Shown here piece after piece: positions 21,835 through 37,880 of a DNA stretch of 64,000 nt (position 1 is the first letter of the stretch; every line of letters begins with the position of its first letter). The notes under the pieces were generated by a model that was not told where the DNA came from, ran no database searches, and saw only the letters and a program-made list of their open reading frames with translations. The position numbers and the translations under genes were made by a program. The stretch comes from Plumapathes pennacea (Eukaryota > Cnidaria > Anthozoa > Antipatharia > Myriopathidae): NCBI GenBank assembly GCA_964036295.1, contig OZ038472.1, forward strand, positions 15,048,885 to 15,112,884, given 5' to 3'.

Positions 21835-22303
21835 GTCATTCTTTGTATGAACAATGTCATAATTTGTTCACAATGGAAATTAGTCGATACATAACAAAGG
21901 AAGATATTCAAACACTGACAAAATAAGTGTTGATTTTAGATTGCAGATAATATAAAGCAAGTTTACTGATAAATATGTGGGAGTCTCTTCCAGTCTAGAC
22001 AACAGTGCTTTGTTGTATTGTTATTTGATGATTTTATGCTTCATCAATGAATAAAGTATGAAATAATTTGGTACTTGTGTGTGAACTATGCTAATACACG
22101 ATCGTGGGAGGAGGGGAGGGGAAGCAAACCAAGGGACTAGTACCAGGTCTTCCCGGTTATTCCCAGAGTTCTTAGCGCGCAAGTACAAGCTTCACGTGTG
22201 ATGCGACAGAAGTCTAAATATTCTACAAAACAGACCTTATTTATCCAAAGTAGACTTAATACGGCTCACAGAGGACGTCTGATCGTCAGTCTGATAACTA
22301 CTG
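21835..22303 (+). other. FBXO38-like 3' UTR and WDR5 promoter region
   Basis: AATAAA at 22050-22055 ends the F-box gene. About 250 bp then separate it from the WDR5 ATG at 22304. No other gene is visible. Confidence 0.6.
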
Positions 22304-26290
<3,987 letters not shown>

Positions 26291-28235
26291 TCGACAAGCA
26301 CACGATTCGTTCAAGCACTCGAAGGCTCGTGTCAAGTCGCGTCCATAGCGTATTTATTGAGGTGTCAGAAAAAAAAAAGAAACAGGTGTTGAAATCGATT
26401 TGTAGACATTCATAAGAACGACGCTAGGAACAAAAGCGATGTAATGAGAAGGGCAACATAATAGAGACACTTATAGTGTTGAGCTTGTAAAATATATGCC
26501 GCAACATTCATTAGAAACCTCGAAATATGTTGAAAATACATACTTTGTACTATGCTGAATTTTGTCATAAATTAATTACTTAACTGAACTTTCTAAGCGC
26601 TTCCAGCAAAATAGTCTTATTACTGTTATGTTTGTAAAGTACATTGGCAAAATCTGTTCAACACAAGCGTGAAAATGAAAAACTTTCGAAATGAATCAAT
26701 GATTATCTCAGTCAATTTTCAGGTAATATTTATCTCAGTCAATTTTCTCTAACACGGAAAAGGCCGAACCCACGTGAGCATGCGCGAGGAGATAAAGAGA
26801 TTTGTTTCAGGACATCCAATTGAATGGTAATCAACCATTTACACGCCAACGGAAAGAAAAATAATGATCAATAAAACATCACGTTTCACTCCGAAGTAAG
26901 CTGGACGTTTCTCACACTCGATGCAAAATGTTAAAAAGATAGCTGACGAAAGCGAACCAGTGGAAAAAGATGCCGAGTTAGCACGTTTATTCAACTTTAC
27001 ACCAGCACATCATGAACACTTGCGCGCCTTCTGTTTAGCACAAATTTGAATTTTGTAAAATTGGGGTCGAAATTACTGTTGATCGATGGCCATTTGACCA
27101 AAATTACACACACACTGCACATCCAATATTCACACGTACCCCAGGAAATATAAAATAATTGAAAGCATTTAACTCATTACATTTCTGCTGCTTTTCATAT
27201 AGAAGTAAACAAACAAGTTACACTGTCCCAAACAAAGACTGTCAGTTCCTACAGAAGAAATTGCTTTTACAATTCGTACAAATTCGCTTCGACTTACTAT
27301 ATTATTAAAACAGTTTCCCTGAACACATAACATATTGATGCCGACAGTTAAAACAAATATTTCAAAGTTTACTTTTTTGTACCGACGATTTCGGAAACTG
27401 AGGGTAATTAAAGAGTGTTTTCCTGTGTTCATAGGGGAAAATCTTCAAAGGACGCGCAGTTAGAATGAGTTTTATCGTAGAGTTTGTCGAGTGTGCCATG
27501 CTGAAGCATATAGCACAGCGAAAATAAACAATTCTCGCGACTACAACACAAAAAACAAAAACAAAAAACGACGACTATATAACTTTCGAGGGTATATCAA
27601 ACAATAGTATAATGACTGCAGCCCAATAAAATCAAACCAATTTGTGTGAAAGTTGTGACTAACGCGGGTTTCGCAATGCTTTCATCTAAAAGAAAGGTGC
27701 AATACAGGAAGTACAATAATCTTGTTTCTCGGCTCCAGAAAAATGAAATCGCATTATTAGAAGCTGATATCGCTAATGATTCTTAATTAGAAATTTTAGC
27801 AATGGAAAATATAAATTTCCTTTTTAATTAAACTTTCCTGGGGCTAGCTCACATGCTTGCTTCCCACATTACGAACAATGAAGATAAGTTTCATCGTATG
27901 ACTCACCGCTGATTTCTCCGTGACGTTCTCCGTGTTACAAGTTCCACCAGCGGGAAGCGTTTTAATTTGTAATTCCTTTAATTGCCGTCATTATTGACAC
28001 AGGTAGAAACTTATTTCAGATATAATACTGTAATTTGACTGTACTGCGGCATTATGTACTGCTGAGCACGTCCTATACACAGCACGCTACTTATCTGCGC
28101 ACACAACAAGTCGTCAGCACCAGAGCTTCCCACGCAGATAAGATATCAGAACAACAATCTAGAGCGAACAGGAAACGTCGGAGAATAAGTAAGCGAGAGA
28201 CAAGTGAACGCCTTGACTGCTCTAGAGACGGCAGC
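26291..28235. other. Intergenic, about 1.9 kb
   Basis: Contains the WDR5 3' UTR (possible AATAAA at 26870-26875) and the 5' flank and leader of the GPCR gene. The GPCR frame is open upstream of its ATG back to about 28035, but without an ATG. No other gene or RNA is recognised; the sequence is AT-rich. Confidence 0.5.
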
Positions 28236-30836
28236 ATGAAAACAGCAAGTAGCACTTGGCTGAGAGCCGAAAGGATGCCAGTTTTTTTGCTGGTCTTGTG
28301 CTTTGTAATACCGGCATCAGTTGCGCTCATTCTTGGATCTCCTGCTTGCTGTGGCGACACCTCGTGTCGAAACCGATGTGATGACACTGGATGGGACGCA
28401 AAGGACGACACCAAGAGACACTGCCACTGCGACCCGTTCTGCAGCTTACACCAAGACTGTTGTCCTGATTACTACGAATATTGCGGCAAGCACAACAAAA
28501 CAGCCAATCAACTAAAAACGGAGCTGTTCCGCCGGCGGGCCGAGTGCGTCAAGACAAACGCGCAAATCAATCATCCAGGAACTCTCATGATCACGACCTG
28601 CGCGAGTGACTGGAAAGACACCAAAGAGTCGAGCGAACAAGAAAAATGCTTGGCATCAACGAATGCAAACAGTACATACACGTCCAGTAACATAACTGAG
28701 GATATCCCGGTGTTTCAGTTGGGTTTTGAGCATGCCACGTACAGAAATGCGCATTGCGCAGCGTGCAACAGAGTTCCTCCATTCATCATCTTTTTCTGGG
28801 ACTTGCAGATAGAATGTGAAATAAGACCCTCGGATCATCTGAGCGACCAGCAGAAGCTGGACTTCATGCTGCAGTACTGTAGTAAACGAAGCATGCAACC
28901 AGATAAGAACTTCAACGTCCGCTACTGCTTTCCGCAACTGAATCCCACATCCGAGTGTTCCACTGATGAAAACACCACGTTCCGCCAGTCCTGCCTACAA
29001 GACCCGATAGCTATAGTTCACGACAAAAACACTAACAGAAACTACAGAAACTATGGCTGTTTTCGCTGCAATGGGCTCTCTGAACAACCGGGGTGCGGCC
29101 CTGCGCCAAGTGCTCCCTTCTTCAATCCCAAGTCATTTGAAGTCGTGATGGATTTCAAAAATAAAAAGGCAACAACAGCCGAGACATGTGATAAAGGACA
29201 AGTGTACGATCCACGATTAGAGATTTGCCGGGAAGGAAAAATACCAAGTCTGTCCGCCGCGATGCGAGACAAGTACCAAGTTAACGCATGGCTGAGTCCG
29301 CACAGTGACGGGAAGCGGCTGACCGAGAAGCAGTTCCAAGGCGCACTCAGTGAGCACTTGTCACTGGACGCGCAACAAATCAGCGACATCACGCGAACAA
29401 ACGAGGGACGTTACACGGCTTTTCTGTTCAATCTTGATGCAGATCGAACACAGAAACAGCTTGACAACAGAAGCGCTGCAGAGATCAGTTCACTTATACG
29501 ATTCAACTCTTCATTCACGCTATCAGCTGCAAACAGGAGTTGGACCGTGTTCAAGGTGACCAGCAGACAGTTGGCATGTAGTAAAGGAGACTTGTACGGA
29601 CCAGACGAGATGAACATTAGTCTACCTGACCTGCAAGTATTCATCTACAACACATCCGAGAGTTTATCAAACGAAGAATACCACCTGATTAGAATAAACG
29701 ACTCAACGCCTCTCGAACAAGCATCAGTGTTCGTGTGTCGATCATCTTTCACGGCCAGTCTATGCTCTAAACTGCTCCTGTCCATCGAGAAAGAAGAATA
29801 CACAATACTACCGAACAAGTCTCTCCTGTACAACATTACTGGCGAGGCTATCCCACTTGGTACGTACGAACTGGACAAGACTAAAGCCTGGATATGCTCC
29901 GACCACCTGACAGATTCTCGCAACAACTCAACAACTACTGCCACCACGGTAAAGAGATCTGTGCTCTTGAGGTACACCACCATAGTTGGCATGTCCATCT
30001 CCGTCTTCTGTTTGTTTCTGGTTCTACTGACTCACTGCATTCTACCAGAGCTGAGGAATCCTCTACCGGGGAAAAACCTGATGAGTTTATGCGCGAGTCT
30101 GTTCCTGGCACACTTTCTCTGGCTCTTTGGTTCTGGTGATACAGACAAGAAGACGTTCTGTGCGGTGACAGCCATGGTACTCCACTACTTCTTCCTGGTG
30201 TCCTTCAGCTGCACTGTAATCCTCGCTTTTGACACATGGAGGACATTCTCAGCAAAAATGTCCGCAATGAAAGGGGCATCTTCCAGGGGCGGATGTGGGA
30301 CCCGCTTCTTGGTGTACACAGGACTGGCCTGGGGAATTCCGCTGATGTTGGTGGCAACAAGCGTTGTTCTCGACTACTTTGATGTGGTAGAGGTGGGCTA
30401 TGGCAATTCTAGTGTGTGTTGGATTACCAATACAGAGGCGCTTATCGTCAGCTTTGCCGCACCTGTAGCCTGCGCACTGATCTTCAACATCACCGCCTTC
30501 TCGCAGACCGTATGGGCCATCAACCGAGCTAAACAGCGCGCCGCCAAGTTGAATACCTCCCGCCAGAACTCCACAGCGCTCAAGATCTACGCTCGCCTGA
30601 TGACACTCATGGGCTTTGGCTGGCTGTTCGGCTTCAGCGCAGAGCTGATCCACAAGAGCCTCATGTATCCGTTTGTGATCCTCAACACTTCCCAAGGCGT
30701 GTATATCTTCTTGGCTTTCGTCTGCAAGGCGCGAGTGCTGAAGATGTTGAAGCAGAAGCTCCGACCGTCTACAAAGACAGACCGAAAGGCTGCACAGCAA
30801 ACAACCACTTCAGCTGCTTTTGAGACCACAATGTGA
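28236..30836 (+). CDS. Intronless family-B-like (adhesion/Methuselah-type) GPCR with somatomedin-B domain
   Basis: Single exon, about 866 aa. The ATG at 28236 gives a good signal peptide (MPVFLLVLCFVIPASVAL, residues 14-31). Residues 38-84 form a somatomedin-B-like cysteine knot (CCGDTSCRNRC, then CHCDPFCSLHQDCCPDYYEYC with the diagnostic adjacent cysteines). A long, cysteine-containing, N-glycosylation-rich ectodomain follows to about residue 570. A seven-helix domain then covers about 577-835, with hallmarks of class B/adhesion receptors: LRNPLPGKNLMSLCASLFLA at TM1-2, FCAVTAMVLHYFFLVSFSC at TM3, WGIPL at TM4, CWI in ECL2, LMGFGWLFGF at TM6, NTSQGVYIFLAF at TM7. I see no GPS autoproteolysis site. 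The ligand is unknown. The basic cytoplasmic tail is short. AATAAA is at 30899-30904. Such intronless receptors are common in cnidarian family expansions. Confidence 0.85.
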   Translation: MKTASSTWLRAERMPVFLLVLCFVIPASVALILGSPACCGDTSCRNRCDDTGWDAKDDTKRHCHCDPFCSLHQDCCPDYYEYCGKHNKTANQLKTELFRRRAECVKTNAQINHPGTLMITTCASDWKDTKESSEQEKCLASTNANSTYTSSNITEDIPVFQLGFEHATYRNAHCAACNRVPPFIIFFWDLQIECEIRPSDHLSDQQKLDFMLQYCSKRSMQPDKNFNVRYCFPQLNPTSECSTDENTTFRQSCLQDPIAIVHDKNTNRNYRNYGCFRCNGLSEQPGCGPAPSAPFFNPKSFEVVMDFKNKKATTAETCDKGQVYDPRLEICREGKIPSLSAAMRDKYQVNAWLSPHSDGKRLTEKQFQGALSEHLSLDAQQISDITRTNEGRYTAFLFNLDADRTQKQLDNRSAAEISSLIRFNSSFTLSAANRSWTVFKVTSRQLACSKGDLYGPDEMNISLPDLQVFIYNTSESLSNEEYHLIRINDSTPLEQASVFVCRSSFTASLCSKLLLSIEKEEYTILPNKSLLYNITGEAIPLGTYELDKTKAWICSDHLTDSRNNSTTTATTVKRSVLLRYTTIVGMSISVFCLFLVLLTHCILPELRNPLPGKNLMSLCASLFLAHFLWLFGSGDTDKKTFCAVTAMVLHYFFLVSFSCTVILAFDTWRTFSAKMSAMKGASSRGGCGTRFLVYTGLAWGIPLMLVATSVVLDYFDVVEVGYGNSSVCWITNTEALIVSFAAPVACALIFNITAFSQTVWAINRAKQRAAKLNTSRQNSTALKIYARLMTLMGFGWLFGFSAELIHKSLMYPFVILNTSQGVYIFLAFVCKARVLKMLKQKLRPSTKTDRKAAQQTTTSAAFETTM

Positions 30837-31448
30837 GTCGACTCGCAAACACTCACACTAATACGAACACTGTGCAAAGAACGCTGATAAATTTAAACAA
30901 TAAAGGTGACGCCGCTTGATCAGGATAGTATTCTGCATGTACATGTTCATGTAGTGTAAATTATTAGATTACCTACTAAAGTACTAAAAAGCATGTGCTG
31001 GTCACATTAAGGCAAGCCATGTATTCTATCAAATTGCTTTGCTGCTGATAATAGAAACGCCATAATTGTAAAATTCCCAGAAAATTTCTTGTGAAGACAA
31101 TCCATCCAGTAACACGCAAGAAACCAAACGAGATAGAAGGCTTAACCTTCTTTCTGCGGCTTTGAGTTATGCTTCAGCTGTAACTTGAGTTATGCTTCAA
31201 TTGTAATTTTTGACATCTTGAATAAACAATATATGTGCATGGTCAGTTCTTTCTGATTTCAATAAAAATTGGTGCACGTCATCTCTAAGTTGCCTCTCTG
31301 TACATAAACTAGTTAAACAAGTTTGAGCTTCAGTAGTTTGCTGGCGGCGTGTTGTCCTCCAGAGTCGTAGTCTGGCAAGGCGAGTCCTATCATTTCGTGT
31401 TCTCCGCATTTCTACCGATGAAAATTTCAAACAGTTCTCCACTCGAGT
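30837..31448. other. Convergent 3' region GPCR / Gemin4
   Basis: Holds the GPCR 3' UTR and the Gemin4 3' UTR. No clear minus-strand AATAAA was found for Gemin4. No other gene is seen. Confidence 0.5.
30899..30904 (+). other. Poly(A) signal of the GPCR gene
   Basis: AATAAA about 60 bp past the stop codon at 30836. Confidence 0.6.
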
Positions 31449-34400
31449 TCACTGGAGCAGTTTCTGCATCAGAGCAGCCTTGTGTAGTTCGTTTGGCACG
31501 CTGCTCGTGTATTCCTTCAGACGCGCTAAGACATGCGCATTACTCACCTCTCCTCCAATCAACATCCGCGCCACCAGATCTAACGCCAGCACAAACAGCT
31601 GATCCGTCACGTGACTTGAAACGACGGACATCACGTGACAAACATGTGCAAACAGCGTGACGAGAAGGGAAATGTCTGTCTGGAGAGACGAGAGAGAATG
31701 TGTGACACTTCGTCAACGAAAAATCGGTACTGGATCTCTACTCTGGATGCCTGAGGTTTCTCGCTCTCAGAAGCTCCGAGCTGCGTGGCCGCGTAGCTTC
31801 CGAGAGCGAGGAAAAACTAGCACCTAGGGTATACAAAACTCTTGCATCAAAATAAACTATGAAGAAGTGTTGCACCTTATTGTCACAAAATCCTCTCAAA
31901 GCTGTCACGTAGTGCTTTGTCACGTGTGCCCACACGTATTGGTTGACCCAGGAATGACAGTCAGGACGACCCAGAAAATCCAGTACTTTCAACAGCAAAC
32001 AAGACAACTGTGACGTCACACTCTGGTCATCTATCACAACAACAAGATAAATGCACAATTAGCCTCAGAAAAAGCCATTTGTCACAAATTCAACAGTACT
32101 ACACAACTAGTGTCAAATAAACAGCAAAAAAGTATTCTTGCCTTCCTGATTAGGTTCTCCACACACGACCTGTAAACAAACACACAAGAAATGTGAACCC
32201 CTAAACAAATAACCCAAAAACGAGCATTAATTTGGAGATAAGTGAACTAATGTGCCTTGTACAAGCACATCATATGTGTAGTCTCACCTGAATAACTCTC
32301 TTGTTTATTAACTGTCTACACACAGACATGACTCTCTGGTGCTCCTGCCAAACACAATGAGGAAGGACCTGAAACAAATAAAACAGTGTTATACTTATAC
32401 TGCAAACAGTTGATTGACATGTGACACTGCATATTGTGTGACAGCTGTGACATCCTGCATGTTGTGTGACAAGTGTGGTACACCATGATTGAGGTTTAGC
32501 ATTTGATTGAGGTGTAGTGTATAATTGAGATGTACTGTATGATGTACTATAAATTATTGTATGCTGTCTTTCTTACCTGAGCAAGACTCCTGACCAAGGT
32601 AGTGACCAGGCTACCTTCCATAACTGGACCAAGTCTTTCTGCCTGAACAATAAACGTCTGGCACATCACATCTGACACACAACAGGCTTCAAACAAAGCA
32701 GTGAAGACTGCCTCTTGTCCTGCAACACAAAATCAAGCCACACATTAATGAATGAACACACTAAAGCTTGAGTATACACAAAAACGGCTGTAAGGAGACT
32801 ACTTGAAACCCCTTTCACAAAATCCTGAATCGCCCCAGATGATGTAAGGTTGACCTATTAACTGGAGTCTTGCTACACTTACCATAACACAAGCTTGGAT
32901 GTGGCATCCAGTTTTCTGCAGGAAGGGAACACACAGCAACCAAACAACGAGGAACCAATAATGTAGGCACAACATTTGACTGCTGAAACAAAGGGGCAAG
33001 ATGCAAGGGGATTGTCCAATCTGCAACAGCATCAGCATCAAATAGGTGTCATTCAAGTGCTACAAGTTTATCCTAGATCAAAGATGGTCAAGTCCTCACA
33101 AAAATAATACTATCAAGACACAAGAAACAACTGTACAGGAATAAGAGATGCTAAGCTTGAATATGCCTGAGACTTACTGTAACCTGCTAATCTTCTGTAT
33201 AGCCAGGCCACACTCCTGGAAACATTTGGCACTCTCTGGAGCAGTTCACTAAATACATCAACTGCTCTCCCCAGGGTTCCAAGAACCAACATCTTGAGCT
33301 CTTCCATATCCATCAGAGAGGAGCCTGGGGCCATGTCAGCCCACAGCTGACAGCAGCTATCCAATAGTTCACACAAGCAAAGCATTATGGGTAGGCAGTG
33401 TTCCTTCATCAGCTGGGCATCACTCTTTCTGGACACATCAATGGTTGCCAAGGCAACATTAAGAAGCTGCACAGCAAAAGCAGTTGAAATGCTGTCATCG
33501 TCGTCATGGTGAAACAAGAATGGAAGGACCACAACTTCAAGAACTTCTTTACAAGCTAGTATGCCTCCACCATCTGCATCAGTTGGCTGAAAAAGAACAA
33601 ACAGCTTCTGAATCCACAGTTTGGTCATGGACAACATTTAACAATACTTTGTGTATTTTACTTTTATCTTCCAAGAGATTGAGACCAGGGGTGTGTCCTA
33701 TATCAACTGAGCCAACCAGGTTATGAAGTGGAAATGCAAGCTGGGCAGCATTAGCAATAGATAAAGGCAGACAAAAAGAGAGAGAGTTGAAATTATGCTT
33801 TTTTATAAGGAGCTTAGATTATACTTTGATTCATAAGACAACAACATGTACCCCGTTTGCAGACTTCATGGTTTGAGAGGTCAGATAAATCATGACAAGA
33901 AATGTGGTAGTTAAATTGCTTGCTTACCTGCAACAGCAAAACCAGTAAGTTGTGTAAATTGTTTTCTTGTTGCTTTGATGATACACAAACAGCAGCAGAT
34001 CTGAGAACTGTGGACAGAAGACTGGGCCCAGAATCAAACATCCTACAGCGACACAAGCATGACAGCTTCTGAAGCATCTGCCCGAGAAAACACAAGAGAT
34101 AGAGACTAGGAGTCAAGTAAATATACAACAATATAGCCAAGTAAATATAGGGCAATATAGCCAAATAAATAAAAGGTGATCATAGAGAAATATAGCTAAG
34201 TAAATAAAGGTAAATACAGCCAAATAATTACAGGGATTTGGGTGAACAAATAGAAAGTGAAACAAAGTAAAAATTAGCCTTGGCCAATAAATTATTGCAG
34301 CCCTCCAAATGACCATTTTCCAGCATATTTTTAGGCATAATAATAAAATTGTATTAATAATGGGTTATCTAGATGTGTGATAAACTGTCTTGATGTAGCT

Positions 34401-37230
34401 CCAATGGAACAAACTTAATAATTAAGTAATTATTGTATTCATTAGTGTTTAGACTAACCTTGTGAACAGAGCTGACATTAGCAGCATGTTTCATGGCCTC
34501 TTCCACTGCTCTGGACAGTAAAACATACGGCATGACAAGTGCTGCTTTAAGAATCCCAGCCTCCATGCCTGTGTCAAAGGTGTTACTTTCAGATGACATA
34601 ACCAACTTGTTGAAAGTTTCTACCAAGTCTTGACCAAATGATTCTCTGTCTTCTTCAGGACAAAAAGGATGAAAGAAAATGCTGTCCAATCTCATGTCCA
34701 GCTCGTGATTGTAACTCTTGCACTGACAGTACAATAAAATATCTTCCTGTTCACTCCACTCCAACTTTGAGTGCACTTCTAATATGACCTACAAGTAAGA
34801 AGAATTGAGCAAGAGTCAGAGTTAATGTTCCTGCACACAAAAGCCTTATGTTGTCATGAATGTACAGTACAGCTTGCTAATTGAAATATCATTTCAATAT
34901 TTAGAAGCTCTGCTGTTTCTTCAACAAAGCTCTAAACTGGTGATAGCAGACAGCATTATATGCCATGGTCAAACTGTTTGCTAAAGTGAACACATTAAAA
35001 AGAAACTCACACTCCTAACAGCATGAAACAGTTTGGTGTCAGTACTCCCTCCACTGCTTAGCAACTGCCACTGCAAACAAAGAATGTCAATCATCTTCAT
35101 GACTTGCTCCTGATTGGACAGTTGGGGGCCATGGACTTTGAAGCACTCTAGCCACTCATCATAACCATGAAACTGTTCAGCAGTTAACAACCAATCAAAG
35201 CACTCTTCAAATCCTGTTAATCTACCACACACACGCCCAAGACTGTACTTGAACAGTTCTTCTGGTGTATCTGGCTTGAACAGGAACATTTCCATTGGCT
35301 CTGAAATGACAAATTTAATGTATTACACATCATGTCAAAACAATATGTTGGTTGTAATCGTCTGGGTAGAGCAGTCTCCAGAAAGACTGCTATTAGGAAC
35401 TGGCATTCTGATTACCCAAGTGGAAGTCATCTTCAGAGCCAAGTGAAGAGGTTTGGTCAGAAGATGGTATTTAAGTCTCATCACTGTTTTGTCCTCTTAC
35501 AGTTGGTCATTCATCAAACAAGTGTGTAGTGTATGCAAGGGTAGTTAAAGTGAAGAGAATGGAGGACTATAATTACCAGATGGTGCTTGAAACTCCTCCA
35601 GAATGCCTGCCATCCCTGCAGAAACTAATGACTCATCGTTTATTGCATGCAGCCAATCTTTCTCACTTTGTAAGGCAAATGTTTGAATATACAGTTGAAG
35701 GCCATCACACAACTCCTTCATCTGCAGCTGTTGTTTACTGTCAGAGCAATTAGGAATTAGGAAGCACAGAGCACCAGACAGAGCAACAAAACATTTGTGC
35801 AGTGGATGCCAGGAGTGAACATCGATCTGGCCAGCAGTCAAAACTGCACTATGTGGGTCTGATGCACCACCGTTTGTGATATTATACTTCACCGACCAAT
35901 GAGAAGTCTTTGCCCAATCCTGAACAATGACACTGTAGAGGAAATCTACTGCAACAACATGTACCTCTTTTGAGCAAGTACTATTTCCCTTGCTGCCATC
36001 AGATTGTGCTCTATTTTCTTTTTGTGCATATGACTGTGAATCAACACTTTCTTGTAGTTCAGTTCCTGCATCTGCAGTGTCCTCTTTATAGAAAGAATTT
36101 CCTATTTGCAATGATGACCTGGCCTTAAGCAGATTATCTGCCATACAGGTTGCCTTGCATTTCACCGCTTCTTGAACAGCAGAACATAGTACCAAGTCTA
36201 TCACTCCCTTTATGACATCAATCTGGATAACAGGGTCAATGGTTTTCTTCCTCACACGCGAGATCCCTTCAAGCAGAGATGCTGCTGTTGTGTGGTATGA
36301 TGAAGCGACACCTTGCCTGGGGTCACACCTTTCAGCATGTGCTTGTAGCAGTGTAGTAACAAACAGTAAAAGTAGTGAAGAATCTGCGTCATCTGTTGTG
36401 TCAGGTGATGTAACTGTGCTGATAAGTCCAGTCATCACTTCCTTGATGATCTTTGGAAAAGCAGAATACAGGGTCTGCAAGAAAAGTGATATATAGAATA
36501 CATATTCAATTATTGCTGAGAGGTAAGTTAATCTGAGATATCTGTACAGTATAGACCCCTATTGGGAGACAAAGCAAAATATTTTTTCTCATTATTTTGA
36601 TAATTGAGATATATTCTAGTGAAAAAAATCTACATTGTTATTCTGTCCCCTAATTCGACTGTCATTCAGAAGAACAGGCAAGTTCAAGCATATGTATATG
36701 GCCCGGGGGGGTGACTCCAATATAAGAAAGGACGGGGATATATGGCATGTCACTTCAGAGGAACTGGCACACCAAGACAGTTCACTCCTTCCTACAATAG
36801 ACACTTTCGCTTTGTTTAAGCATTCAAGTGGTGAGCAGGGTATGATGCAGTTTACCTCCGTCATCAGGTGGTCCCAGCGCAACTCTTTGATAAGTTCCAC
36901 ATAAAATGCACAGTTAAAACGGGGCAGCGGTGGAAATTCACTGAACTTGTCAGCTTCTTCGTCGAAAGATGGGGTGTTGCTTCTACAGAGTTCATTAAAA
37001 ATCCATGAATTCAAATTGTGGCTCAGTTGGTGATCACTTGAAGAACCGAGTAGCTCCATAACCGTGTCTGATATTATCCCAACGACATGTTTCGAGCATT
37101 TCTTGTCAATTATTGCAAGTGGCACCAATGCTTCTCTCTCGGCAAGTACAAACGCAGAGTGCAAAAGAACCGTTTCTGGACAATACGGCTTTATGGCCAA
37201 AGACCTGGTCATCTCGCCTCCGTCCGCCAT
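31449..37230 (-). CDS. GEMIN4: Gemin4, SMN-complex subunit
   Basis: Gemin4 is a helical scaffold of the SMN complex that assembles Sm cores on snRNAs. Twelve exons encode about 1075 aa (human 1058): 37230-36856, 36474-35577, 35300-35011, 34788-34459, 34077-33928, 33586-33178, 33020-32883, 32719-32577, 32368-32288, 32169-32142, 32030-31876, 31679-31449. Collinear similarity is visible along the length: N ter ETVLLHSAFVLAEREALVP, middle VVVLPFLFHHDDDDS and LPIMLCLCELLDSCCQLW, SRSVAWLYRRLAGY, and the C terminus NELHKAALMQKLLQ. The start MADGGEM follows a good context. The 28-bp exon 10 is followed by a GC-AG intron (AAG/GCAAGA) required by phase. The protein is alpha-helical with no catalytic motif. 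Divergence is high, so identification rests on overall order and length. Confidence 0.88.
34130..34250. repeat. Degenerate AATATAGCCAARTAAAT tandem repeat
   Basis: About six imperfect copies of a 15-25 bp AT-rich unit in a Gemin4 intron. Confidence 0.6.
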
Positions 37231-37880
37231 GTTTGATTCCTTGCAATTCAAAGGGACTGGTAACAAGAAATCCCGACAGTCTCTCCGGCCAGGTCTTCAC
37301 CAGGCTTTTTCGACTCACTAATAAATTTATTTGTTAGGTTTTTTTTCGGCAATGACTTGGTGTAGCAGCACAATATATTTTCTGGGATATCAGAGCTTCC
37401 AACACTATCCTTATTTCAGGCCAAGCTCTTCTTTGATGAATCCAAACAAGTATGAACCCTTGCCCCCATCCCATTTCATCTTTCTCTAGCATCCAAGAGC
37501 CTGAAACACACCAAGGACAACTTTCTTCAACAGTGGCTTGTCCACCCTAAACTCGAATGTGCAGGTTGCACATGGAATCCCCATTGGAAATGAAACTATG
37601 ACAAGTTGGAACCAGCACTGTGCAGCAAGATTCATTTCCCATGACTACTTTAGATTTAGCCACGTGGGGTTAACTAAATAGGTCGCTATCCAGTGAATAA
37701 GCTTAACCTTAACTGGATAATGATCTATAAGTGAATAGTACTATCCATTCTCTGAACAACTGGGGCCCTATCTTTAAAGAGCAGTCAAACACAAACTGTT
37801 CAGATTGTAAATATTACAAAACAATCAAGTGCAACAAAGGTGTGAATTTTATTGATACAGATGTGGGCTCAACGCTCTCT
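37231..37880. other. Gemin4 promoter and RPL7A 3' UTR
   Basis: A minus-strand AATAAA at 37848-37853 lies about 30 bp after the RPL7A stop. The rest is the upstream flank of Gemin4. No other gene is evident. Confidence 0.6.

Noticed and set aside
28035-28235. Upstream extension of the GPCR frame
   Set aside because: There is no ATG in it, and the signal peptide follows the ATG at 28236; it is 5' UTR.
30249-30800. 183-residue minus-strand frame opposite the GPCR
   Set aside because: Shadow frame over the seven-helix region; no independent support.
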